Positions 25,319 to 36,816 of a stretch of DNA of 64,000 nt are shown piece after piece (the stretch's first letter is position 1; each line of letters opens with the position of its first letter). The translations under genes and the position numbers were made by a program. The notes under the pieces are model-generated. The model saw only the letters and a program-made list of their open reading frames with translations, was not told where the DNA came from and ran no database searches. The stretch comes from Circinella umbellata. Taxonomy: Eukaryota > Mucoromycota > Mucoromycetes > Mucorales > Lichtheimiaceae. The DNA lies in NCBI GenBank assembly GCA_025093555.1, contig JAIWNF010000042.1:186001-250000 (forward strand). The letters run 5' to 3'.

Positions 25319-27489
25319 AAACGAAAGAAAAAATAACTTGATCTATAAAAATTTCAACCCTTTATATTCTCCCCAATTCTCGGCACTATATGATTCCCTA
25401 TTATATTATTATTATTATTACTATTACTATATAATTATTACTATTACTACTATTACTACTATTACTAGTAATATTTTTTTCATTAACTTTCACTTCTCCC
25501 CTTCCCCTTAAATACTTTCAAACCTTTATTTTCTTTCTATATAATGCGTTTATATATATCTATATACGTACGTATATTCTACTCTCTCTCTCTTTCTCAA
25601 CATGTTTATACTATTATTACAAATCCTTTTTATAATCATAACGCCTTTTTTTCAAGTATTTTATAATATTTTTAAGTTTTATTCTGTAAAAAAATTGGTA
25701 ATTTCAAAGAATAATAATCTAATAGTGATAATGTATAATACGTAGTAGGTTTATTTTTTTGCTATCGAAATAAATAATTTTTATTGGAAACCAGTAAATA
25801 AGTTAACATATTGTAATATCGACGTTTTCTATCGAAGTACTGAAGCGATGAACAAAAATCACAATATGTAAGATTGAGTTATGCAGTTGCACTGACTAGA
25901 TTATGCATCACTAATTTACTACTTTCAACTATATTACGTACTGTATTTTGGTACGCATGATTTGAACTTAAATGTCTTTCACCTACAATTTGTTTGCATA
26001 AATGAATTCCTATAAAAATCATTATTCATCATGATATTCCTGTACTAAAAGTTCTTTCAATATAAAAGGGGCTAATTACTATATAGTGTGGTAATTGACT
26101 CGATTCTCAACACTAGTTCTATCGACACCAATTAATAATATACAAGAGAGCAAATGCATTAACTGAATAAGGAATATAAAAGCTCTTTTTTTTTCTAGGT
26201 AGCATATATATTGTTTGTTGTTCTTGCAATGTTCTTATGGTTCTTTCAAAGGTTGTATTCAAAAGAAAAAACACCTTTTCTTCAATGCAACTCAACTTTT
26301 TTTTTTGTTTAGATAAAATTATTACATACGTACGTTTTTAATATGTATTTATCTACTAATGGTCCAGTTGAAAATAAACAATTGAGAATGAAGATGAGGA
26401 TTATACTTTTTTTTTTGATAATAATAAAAGACTGTTTGAAAGTACGTATTAAATGATAAAATCGATAAGCTTTTTAATCGTTTCATTAGACAACCAATGA
26501 TCGACAACATATTTATAACAACAAATCGGTACACTTGATAATGATAATGTGGTGACAGTGCTTACATGCTATTATTTTTTTCAGTAAAATGTTCATGATC
26601 TAAATAGTAAGTGAGCTCTTATATACATTTATTCAAAGTATAATTTCGGACTTAAAATTGATTTTCTATCTTCCTTAATTCATCACACAAAAGCTATCTC
26701 CCTAGTTGTCCCTTAAGACGACGCAGCATATAACTTAATCTCATCAGAGTAGTCTATTTTAAAGCATTTCTGAAAAAAGAGAGTATTACTTAAAAAAAAT
26801 CTGATTATATATCAGTGTTATTATATTTATTCTATCATCGGATCCATATTGCTTTTACTTATAAAATATTATGAATAGATATAACGTTGAGAAAATTTAA
26901 TGCAGAATATTACTATAAAAAGGAGTTGTTTTTAGCTGGTCCTCCAGTCGATATTTCTGGTCCGGAATCCCTTACGCCACAGGTTATTACATCAATACGT
27001 ACTCACTATATGGAAGAATAAGCTTCGATCAAAAAAGGGGATATTTTTTATATGCCATTTGCATCTACCGAACAGCCCCTTCTTTGCTAATAGTACGTAT
27101 AAAAAAAGAAAAACAATATTAGATAATCTACTATTACGTTTCTTTTTATACTTGTTATTTAATATATTTTTTCACGTAAGGTACTTATTAAACTAATGAA
27201 TACCAATATCATCGAGCACATGTATTTTTCTTTTGTATAGTAATATTTATATCTTATTATATATTATATTTCGGTTGGACGTGATGTCGAAAGCGTATAG
27301 ATTATAATTAAAAAAGGAAGAAGAAAGAGCATATTATATACATTCATACTGTCAGTAGTAGTAAACATACTATCATTAGCTTAAACCTACATATCAAGAA
27401 CACAGCAATCCGTTTATAACCTATATTAATATAACTATTACTATTACATAAAAGCAACGTCAGAAACCATACGACAATAATAATAGAAG
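25319..27489. other. Intergenic region with one orphan exon-like frame
   Basis: Mostly AT-rich, with (ATT)n/(ACT)n simple repeats at about 25405-25470. The one point of interest is a coding-like frame at 26902-27021, listed separately. Nothing else supports a gene. Confidence 0.4.
26902..27021 (+). pseudogene. Orphan 3'-exon-like coding relic
   Basis: A GC-richer block reads as one frame: AEYYYKKELFLAGPPVDISG and, further on, LTPQVITSIRTHYMEE, then a stop. It is preceded by an acceptor-like TTTAATGCAG ending at 26901. The composition is clearly protein-like and unlike the flanks, but no upstream exon is visible. The end (T, then about ten residues, then Y-M-E-E) vaguely recalls C-termini of DGAT2-type acyltransferases; this is a weak guess. 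It may be the last exon of a decayed or translocated gene. Confidence 0.3.
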
Positions 27490-29959
27490 ATGGACACAAA
27501 AGCCTTGGACGAAACAGAGAAGCATTTTCAACATGATGAAAAGATTTTGACGGCAGATAGAGTCGAAGCCATTGTGACGTTGAATGAAGATAACACAGAA
27601 AGAAGTTTTAGTGATTGTGACAACACGACCGTTGTGAATAAAGAAGATGAACAATTGCAACAAAAAGAAGGAGGTTATGGCTGGGTCATTGTTTTTGCTG
27701 CTTCACTTTCAGCGTTTACTGCATTTAGTACCATGCAAAGTTGGTAAATATTTATACCGCTATTATTCTTTCAAGCAAACTAATTAGATATTTTATATCA
27801 TTGTTTTAGGGGTAAAATATTATTTCTCGGAAGACTTTTTATTTTTAGCTATACATGTTCATTTATACCTGTCAGTGTATAATCCCTGAAAATTATATTC
27901 CTAGTTGACTGAAAACAGTTACATTACTAAACTTACCTTTTATTGATGTTTGGTAATATTACAGGTATTATGCAAGATTATCTCGTAACTAAAATGTTTG
28001 ATAACTCCAAACAATCACAGTTTCTTGTTAGTTGTGTTGGCACCATTTGTTATTTTGTTTCGGAGATTGTTACACCATTGGTACAAATAATCTTAGAACG
28101 TACTGGTGTTCGAATAACATTGTTAATTGGAACTATCATGATTAGCACAGGACTAGTAACGTCCGGATTTGCCACAACGGTACATAATAATATTATTATT
28201 GTTGTTATTGGTTGTAGAAAGTTAAAAAGTGCTTATAAATTATTTATAATTGTCTCCCCCCGCTGTATCATAATAATGATAGGTGTGGCATTTGTATATT
28301 TCACAAGGTATCTGTTATGGTGTTGGTATATCCATGATCTATTTGGTATGTTTATTAAAATTATTTGTAATAATGGAGTTATATATTCCAGCAATTCATA
28401 GAGTTCTAATTATTCAAATGTGTTTTTTTCTAACGCACCCAAATCATTTGTTTGGCTGATACATGATATGTTGTGCCTTCAACGGTGACGTTCTCCCTGT
28501 TATCAGGCAATCATGACAGTTATCCCACAATGGTTTTCTCAAAGATTTAGCACAGCTATTGCTATTAGTATGAGTAGCATTGGGCTTGCTGGTCTGGTTA
28601 TTCCAATTATTATGTATACCTCAAACTCTAAACTTGGTGGATCCTGGTAAAATATAAATTCACATTTTAATTATAATATTAATAATAATAATAATAAGCG
28701 CAGTGATGATATATGTAAAAGTGGTTTCAAGTATACATTTATTTATTATATATAACCAATACATACAGGACATTTTGGATATTGGGTATAGTTTATTTTG
28801 GAGCAAATATACTTTCCTGTGCATTAATTAAAGAGAAAAGTAAAAGTGAACTTACTAAAGACATTACCAACACTAGTAGTAATGCAACCTTGGTAGCTAA
28901 TAAAGAAGGGTCTCCCTTCGATAATAGAAACAAAAAAGAAGATGCCGGAAGCGGTATCAGCTCGCCATCAGTAATCGAAGAAAACAAGAAAACAGGAGAG
29001 CAACTTCGAGTTTCCAAAAGTATGGTGAAGGAACTTTTAGTGGATATCAATTTTTTAACTTTTACTGGAGCAGCATTTTTACAAGTTTTATCACGAAATG
29101 TGCCATTCTTTTTTCTACCATGTAAAATGCTTTTATATAATGCACTACGTACACTGAAAAAGTGATATTGAGAAAGAAATGCTTATTCATTGCATGATAT
29201 ACTTTTTATTTCGTGTTTCAATTAATATGTATAGCATATGCCACATTTGTTGGATTGAATGCCACTCAAGGAACAAGTTTAATTTCTATAGCATGCGCTG
29301 CAAGCTTTGGGGGAAGAATTGTTGTTGGGTATAGTATATACGTAACAATACAGTTATGAAAATTACTTTTGTTAACAACGTTCAGCGTCGTACGTATTTA
29401 TTCATTTCTATTGACTATTGTTCTATATATATATGTATAAAGGGTGCTTGCAGACAGGATAGGAAATTTATATGTCGGTGCAATATTTAGTATTATTACT
29501 GGACTCTCATCTTTGGTGATTTGGATGTTCGCGTACAGTTATCCCATGTTGGTAGTATTAGCGATCATAATTGGGTTCTCTTTTGACACTTATTACATTC
29601 TAAGTATGTAATAACAACAAAACATTGAAGACAATGTATATTCTCTGTTTCATCAAAATCAGTATATAGAGATTATTTGGAACTAATACAGAATGAGCGT
29701 CGTCTTTATTTTTGTAGTGCCTCCCACATTATTGCAAATCCTTGGTAGACAGAAATATACTACTGGGCTATCCTTATTAATGGTTTTGACGAGTCCAGCT
29801 ATATTAGGTCCATCACTTATTTCTGCAGTGGATGGTGCATTGGATTGTGAACAATTCCTTCCTCATAAAATATTTAGTGGTGTTTTGCCAATCCTAAGTT
29901 CAATCATCATGTTACTTTTAAGATTACGAATAAAACGTCAACAAAAACTTGAATATTAA
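27490..29959 (+). CDS. Monocarboxylate-transporter-like MFS permease
   Basis: Modelled as nine exons: 27490-27743, 27810-27811, 27965-28179, 28283-28345, 28507-28646, 28769-29121, 29235-29328, 29443-29603, 29718-29959, giving 507 residues. It has the fungal MCT/SLC16 layout: a hydrophilic N-terminus, the GGYGWVIVFAASLSAF signature at TM1, SWGIMQDYL, a long central loop (about 215-270), TM7 with PFFFLPSYATFVGL, and GRIVVGVLADRIGNL between later helices. The likely role is transport of monocarboxylates or related small solutes across a membrane; the substrate is unknown. Exon 2 is proposed as only two bases (GG), needed to restore the conserved Trp-Gly. Without it, a GTTGGT donor at 27740 also keeps frame but drops Trp-Gly. 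A single-base deletion is the third possibility. Convergent with the LETM1 gene, 111 bp apart. Confidence 0.85.
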
Positions 29960-30070
29960 GAATGTTCTGCTCTTTTTTTGTTGTTACTTCACAGGATTAA
30001 CTATTAACAACATGAATAGTGGTGTTGATCCGTAATATATTCTCTAAAAGTCTATTTATTTATTTATTCT

Positions 30071-31935
30071 CTATTTGCTATAATTGGCATTGAGCAAAAA
30101 CATTCTACTAAACACTAGTAATCCACGAGGAATCGATTCTTGTTCGTTCAAATGTACAGAAATCCAATAATCCAAACTTCGCTGAAGCTGTTCTTCATCA
30201 ACATTGATAGATCGCCTGAGTAGCGAAAAAAAAAAGTTGATAATATTAGTAGTTAGTTATCCATTTTGTTAATGTTACTTTTGATAATGTACTTTTAATA
30301 ACTTACATGCCACGCTCTTCCACTGCCTGTTGCAAATCTGGTGTACTAAGGCTCTGCACACCTTCTTTAGCAATCAACTATTGAATAGAAAGAAAAAAAG
30401 CTGTTAGCTCCTTCTGAAAACATAAAGGTAACAGACATTCAAGTAATTTAATTATTCTTTATTTACCTTGTCATCTTCCAATAAATAATCCAAATGCTTA
30501 TTCAATCTTTTTTCTAACATCCCCTTGGTTCCCCAACTTGTCAAACCCATGAATCTAATATATTATTATATACATATTTTGAAAGGTCAGTAATTAATAA
30601 TTAAATGATAATGATTTATCATATTCTCCTCCTTTCTTGTGCTTACCGGCAATAAGCACCCAAGTTATCCTTGCTGATTTGTGTTAATTCAAAGTCATAC
30701 TGATATCCTTTTGCGATTTTGAGGAATTTGCGTAATGATAGGAAATCTTCAGGTGTAATCTGAACCAACAGTAGTAATAATATTGAAAAAAAAAGGGTGA
30801 ATAACAGTTCGTTATGGATTATCGATCTTGATTATTTTAATGGTTAAATTGTGTATTATAAACCTACACGACCAATTTGGTGAGATGCTGTAAGAACATT
30901 TGAAGACATGCGTTGTCGAGCTTCATCCAACTTTTGACGTTGCTTCAGCTATAATAAATAATAAGCGCATAATATTGGTTATTATTATTTTTGCTGTCCC
31001 CTCTGGAGTGCAATATTTTAATTCTTTCACATACCACTTGACTTTCATTAACACAAGTACTAGGTATGATTCCAGGAGCGAAAATCACAAATAATGGAAT
31101 CTACAGTAAATTTTCAGTGAGCTTTTTCTTCAAAAGTTTTCTTATCAGATTAAAATAAATAAATAAAGAAAAACTGCTTTTGAATTTGGTCATACTTACA
31201 GATTCAGGAAGAATAAGGAAAATCAAACCAAAAGGTGCTAACTTGATCATATCCTTCTTTGACTTGCGAATCTACATAGAAAAGAAGAAAAAAAAGAGAT
31301 TATTAATTCATTGTTACTTTCATCTTGTCTTCATAAAAAAAAACTTCATACAAGTTGATAATCAGATCGAGTTAACTGGTAGCCTTGTTGTTCAACTTGT
31401 TGTATCAAAGTTTTTGCAGCTTTTTTATTTGCCCATAATTCTTTTAATCCATTTTTATAAAATACAACTAATGCTTTAGACTTTTGAAATAGTTCTGCTA
31501 TCTTCGATTGCTTCTTGCCAGGTACTTCACTTTGTTGTACTTGTTGTACTTGTTGATTCTGTGGTTGTTGGTTGTCAGTTGTACTAGGTAAAGTAGCATA
31601 TGATCGTCGTGCTGTTGTTGCTGTCGAAACTATTGTTTGATAACCAATAATAGGTATTTCGGCTTTTGATGAATTCATAAATATATTATTGTGTCCAACC
31701 GTGTTGGTAAGACCCATGAAGGAAGATCGTCGCAAATGCAAACATGCCGATGAAGAATAATAACGTGACGATGAAAATGCAGTAATGGGTGCAATTCTCC
31801 CCTGTCTTTTTTAATATAATTGACACATGATTTAAGCTTGATTAATTTTTATGTGCTTCAAATTGCAAGAACAAAATGGTTTTCTGAAAAATACCTAAAA
31901 AGTGGAAGTACTTGTCTCTTCGCTACTGTCGTCAT
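30071..31935 (-). CDS. LETM1-domain mitochondrial inner-membrane protein
   Basis: Modelled as nine exons: 31935-31912, 31801-31352, 31271-31200, 31100-31035, 30948-30868, 30759-30647, 30554-30467, 30377-30307, 30215-30071, giving 369 residues. The start exon is short (MTTVAKRQ); it joins a basic, Ser/Ala/Arg-rich stretch that looks like a mitochondrial presequence. A Gln-rich linker leads to FYKNGLKELWANKKAAKTL, a hydrophobic segment (LAPFGLIFLILPES to PLFVIFAPGIIPST) fitting one inner-membrane helix, and then the LETM1 ribosome-binding-like region (GRITPEDFL, YCRFMGLTSWGTKGMLEKRL, and a final ELxxxLDYW-like block). Relatives (Mdm38/LETM1, LETMD1) act in K+/H+ exchange and mitoribosome binding. 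At 369 residues it is short for Mdm38, so an LETMD1-like paralogue is likelier. The first exon is the least certain. Confidence 0.86.
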
Positions 31936-34864
31936 GGTAGAATGTCAAAGGCGAACTTTTTTCAGGAGAAAAGCAATTTTTTCTGCTGTGATAACCAAAG
32001 TTAAAAATCAAATCCGTAGTCCTTCCGGCGCCGGCGCCCGGAAATTTGCTCATTTAGTTTTGAGTCACTGAATTAAGGGGGAACGAACATCGATAATTGT
32101 TACTGACAATAATATTATATAGTGAATTTTCTATTTATAGTTAATACTATACGAATTACGCCATATATATTATTATTGATTATACGAATCATAAAACTTT
32201 CTCAAATCTATAAGATAGTTTCCCCCTTTTTTTTACGTAATAACAACGCTACTTCATATTCTAACGATGATGACGGTAAGACGTAAATCAAATCGCTAGT
32301 ATTATGAATGATTTGTAGCTCCAAATCTATCAACCATGTATCGAAAAAACGTGCTCCTAACCATGCGTTAGTAATAGATATACTTTCTACCTTTATAATC
32401 GTTATTAAAAAAGAGAAATAACCTCCGTATAATATGTACCAAGTGTGACGGACTAGCAGTAGATTATATGTGCGTTGCTGAATTATCTAGCGAATGATTA
32501 TGGATTGGTGTATATGAGCCATTTTACGAAACACATACGAGTACAGAGCTCTTTATCAAACTCAACGTACCTGAACTGTTTAGTATTATTATATTAAGGT
32601 ATATATGAGGTATAACAGTAGTGTCAATAACAGACAAATGCTTTGTTGCTTCTACATACTGTAATTGAATTAATATAGAAGCACACCCGACAAGTAGTAA
32701 CCGATAAATCAGATCGTTTTTTGGCACTCAAAAATATTACGTATATAATATTTACTACCAATGATATGCATATTATATTTCTTTTCTATTCCATATATCA
32801 TGTCCGAAGATGGATGCGAATTAAAGCAAAAAAGCATACCATTATATATTTTACCCCTTTTATGGTACATATTGGATAAGAAAAGAAATAGGCTATGAAA
32901 ACTTCTTCTTTTGCACCATTTCCAGGTATTATAAAAAGTATTGCCTTTAGTTCAATTCGCTTAAGCACAATTATTAACGAATTCTGTAACAAAAAGTGCG
33001 TACGGAAGCCAGAGAAGCTTTTCCTTTAAAAAAAAAATGAGATCATACGAAGATAATCAACATGTAGTAGACATCACCATCGTAGTTAATCAGTAAAACA
33101 ATAAAAAAAAATATATGCCCACTATTTATAAGTACATTCATGTTAAACCTTTAGACAATTGGTTTCCAATACAAATAAAAAAAAGAAACTGAAACATTTG
33201 AGAACAACATCAGCATATCCTGTCATATCCGACGACGTAGTCAGTTCATCCCTGTAATATAGTTTCTTTCACGCTCTTTTTTCTTATGTAATTGAATGCC
33301 ACAAGCTTTAGAACATCTGAGACGCATGAAAAAAATAGTGATATATATACTTAATCCAGTTGGAAAAATGGAACATTATACTGGTTGTTTAGTTTCCTTG
33401 TTGTAATATGCCTACATGGACTTAGGTACTGCTATATGTCTTGACTTTTTTCTTTTGCATCTCAAATATTAGCCCAAAATACATACATAGACTCTTATTT
33501 ATATCTGATGACATGATCCCGCACTATTCCATGGTCCAATTTACTTGCTCAGTTACGCCTCAAATACATAAGATGAACGCGTCACTACTATGTGAGGGCG
33601 AACTTTTTGTAGTAGTGTTACTATATGCACCACTGAAAATATGCAGTACCATACATATCTATAAAATAGTCAATCAATTCTAACGTGAAGTAAGGAAGAT
33701 CATAATTTACGAAAGTGTACCTACTTACTGCAGGATGTGCATGAATATGCATGAAAAACTATAAGAAATAACTGAGAAAATATATAAATTCTATGTACTT
33801 ATGGCTCGCTATGATCTATGATTATTATATAAATTATAGTTATACGTAAGCTGTATGATTTAAACAATCTTGATGAATGACTATGAATCAATGGAGCTAT
33901 ATAATAGCAGATGATGGATTTGTAACTGTAGATCTGTGAATATCTATGAATCAATAAGGAAACACACAGGCACATATACATATACATATATACATGAAAA
34001 TGAGTAGGTGCTGCATACAGCTAAAAATTTCTTGCGTAACCTTTGATTATGCTACTAGAAATAATGCTTAATCCTCCTTTTGGTACTTTTTTCATGTTTT
34101 TGTGTAGCTGAATGTTCAAAATAAAGGTTCCACATTACTCTACGAACATAATACTAATACGCAATAAAATTGGTATTAGAAACAGCAATAGTAAAGTTAT
34201 TATGAGTGTTACATATTTTACGTATCATATATAATATAATAAACAACAAATATGGAGAGTTCAAGCTTACAATGAGTCATTCCAGTCACATGGAATTCTA
34301 TGAATATCTATAAAACTAATTGATGCTATAAAATCCCATCGAAAATTATAGATATTGTATTCATGTTTACAATTTAATCAATAAAAGTCTATGAACTATA
34401 ACGTTTGATTGATTGTATTGTTCCGTTAATCATGGACTTTCATACTCCAACAAGTTTTAAAGGACTGCTTTACATGGGGATATAACTCTTCAGTAGTAGT
34501 TTATGTATGTAATAATATTTTGCACCATTTAAAAGAACATTTTTAGTTTAGACAAAAGAATCAAAAAGGATAAAAAGCCGTGTCATTAGTTATAATGCAA
34601 AAAAACTAACTTTGAAGTTGGTGACGTGCTCTATATTTTTAATACAGTCTGTTTTAATAGCAAAATACAACAGGGTTTATCAACTTTGTTGGAGGGAAGG
34701 GTGAAATCGATTAAGCAGTGAGAAGAGAGTACGTATGAAGAAAGGTGTAGGGGTAAATTGAAATAAAAAGAGAAAAGTTCTGTAAGAATTACATCGTAGT
34801 ATAGAATTAAAATGAATGAAAAAAAAACCTAAAAAACAAGTTAATCATCCCGTTATTTATACAG
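31936..34864. other. Intergenic region, no gene seen
   Basis: It contains the upstream region of the LETM1-domain gene, with a GC palindrome at 32027-32038. Farther on, at about 33800-34400, AT-rich sequence has recurrent TATGAAT/TCTATGAA words. Short open frames occur, but none has family features. Confidence 0.45.
32024..32042. promoter_or_regulatory. GC-rich palindrome upstream of the LETM1-domain gene
   Basis: The core GGCGCCGGCGCC (32027-32038) is a perfect 12-bp palindrome inside a longer imperfect one (TCC to GGA). It lies about 90 bp upstream of the ATG at 31935 and contrasts sharply with the AT-rich surroundings. A transcription-factor site is the simplest reading; no factor is assigned. 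Confidence 0.45.
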
Positions 34865-36094
34865 TTAACGATATGCGGCTGTACCAGCGCATTCAGCAAC
34901 TGTGACGAATTGATATCCTTGTTCCTTGGCATACTTTATAATCCATGGTGCTAATTTTTTAGCAGTGGTTTCGTAAACCTATATGTTGATATTATTGGTG
35001 TTAATGACAAACAATTAGCTATATATTAGTACAATAAATTTATAGAGTGTGTATTAATAATAAATGGTAATTACGTCGTGCTGAAGTGCAATATGACCAC
35101 CACCAGATGCAAGGGCGTCTTTATAAATTTTTTGCTGAGCAGAAAGGCCATTACTACTCCAATCCAAGACATCAATATCCCACATTACCATACTAATCCA
35201 TATAAACAAGAAACCGATATATTAATATAAATTCTTTGTTGTTACGTTCGTAAAATAAGAGATACATACGTGTAGCCAAGTTCGCCTAATATGCGACGTG
35301 TTTCGTCCTTGTAAGCACCTTCTGGAGGACGCATAACTGTTATTGTAGAAATAAGAAAAAATATTAATATTCCACATTATTCATATTATCTATATATCTA
35401 TATATCTTTATAGTTTTAATAAATATTTATGATAGGACATACAAGCAGGTCTATACGTAGATATAAATATTATCATATATAATTATTAGTTTATTATTAT
35501 AAGTATGCTATAAATTATGAAAGTGTATATATTTATGTTTCTTAAAATAAAAATGTGCATCAATTTTACCTCTTGCCAATGGCTTTGTAGATTGCATCCG
35601 AATTCTTTGTCATTTCGCTCCTCACTTGGCTTTCGGTAAGCTTATCCAAATTCTTATGCGAGTAAGTATGGCTAGCAATTTGATGACCAAGACTATAGGA
35701 ATGCTTCACGACATCTCCATAGGTGCCGCTATTTGGAGCAGGGTCTGTTAATTTGCTACGCAAAAAAAAAGAAACCAATGGTGGGGTTAGTTACTATCTG
35801 TAAGGTACAAAAATAGAGTAGTTATGGAACAATAATTTTTTTGTGGATACTTTACTGGTAATTGTCGCCATTGATAAAGAAAGTAGCTTTTACACCATTT
35901 TTGGAAAGTTCATTAGCCAAGTCGTAGGTGAATATATGAGGCCCATCGTCAAAGGTTAATGCCAATTTTTTGCTACTACCACATTTAGTAAGAATGGCGG
36001 CAGGCGCCCGTCGTTCTAATGGAAGTGCATCACTGGTTAGGGCAGCAAAAAGTCCAACAAAAGCAACAGTTACAAGAGACAAAGAAAATTTCAT
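34865..36094 (-). CDS. Secreted chitin deacetylase (polysaccharide deacetylase, CE4)
   Basis: Modelled as six exons: 36094-35856, 35755-35570, 35450-35443, 35336-35270, 35192-35075, 34978-34865, giving 243 residues. It starts with a signal peptide (MKFSLSLVTVAFVGLFAAL). It should remove acetyl groups from chitin, making chitosan in the wall. The CE4 motifs are in order: TFDDGP (47-52), with the metal-binding and catalytic Asp pair; SHTYSH with His109 and His113; RPPEG (147-151; Glu where Tyr/Phe is common); DIDVLDW; and LQHDV near the C-terminus. The third exon is a micro-exon of eight bases (ACCTGCTT). It turns an out-of-frame junction into the expected GKRPAFMRPPEG. It is short for the family but has all core motifs, and no GPI or Ser/Thr tail. 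Confidence 0.93.
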
Positions 36095-36682
36095 CGTAAT
36101 AAAATATGTATGTTTTTGTTATGAAGGATATCAATTACGAAAATCCAGAGGTTTTATAGGAGGAAGGAATGTTAGTGGTTAATAAAGAGCGAGTAAGGAA
36201 TAAATTAAAAGTAATCCGTATTTTTGGTGGGCTTTTATAGCAAATCTTTTGATTGTGACACTCTCCATGAATTGCGTGTGTGCGCGCGTATTACTACACC
36301 TCCTTACAATATGCATTATTTATTATTCTTGGGGACAAACTTTACCCCTTTTAAGCCGTAATATGCGGCAACAAGAATAAAATTTAGTAAAAAAGTTACT
36401 TCTCGGTCACTATAGGCACAACGTCTGTAACGAGTTCAATTTCTTTAACCCCCCTTACTCTTCTTCAACTCGCTTCGTGATCCTACAAAGAGAACAAAAA
36501 AAAGCACATTTTTGTATGCATTTTGTATTACTTTACACACATTTTTGCACTACGTAGCGTTTAATGACTTAAGAAAATAATATATTCACTGGATAAGCTT
36601 CTTATATAAAAGTATATCATTTTCGGATTGTGCATTCAAACGGACAACTTCTTTTTGCAGTTTTTAGCAATGGGCTCTAGTT

Positions 36683-36816
36683 TTTTCCGGAAAAAGGAAA
36701 AGGTAGAGAGGTCTTTTCTTTTTAGGGAAACCTTCACCTCTCTAGATTAGGAACCTTTTGCCCCAAAAAGATAATCCCGTCTACCTTTTCCGCTTCTTTT
36801 TCCTTTTCCGGAAAAG
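36683..36816. repeat. Fold-back (imperfect inverted repeat)
   Basis: The left arm (36683-36707) and right arm (36780-36816) are inverted copies: TTTTCCGGAAAA at each outer end and AAAAGGTAGA/TCTACCTTTT inside, the right arm having an extra stretch of about ten bases. The outer 12-mer TTTTCCGGAAAA is itself palindromic. It could be a small MITE-like relic or a paired regulatory site. No clear target duplication was seen. Confidence 0.55.
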
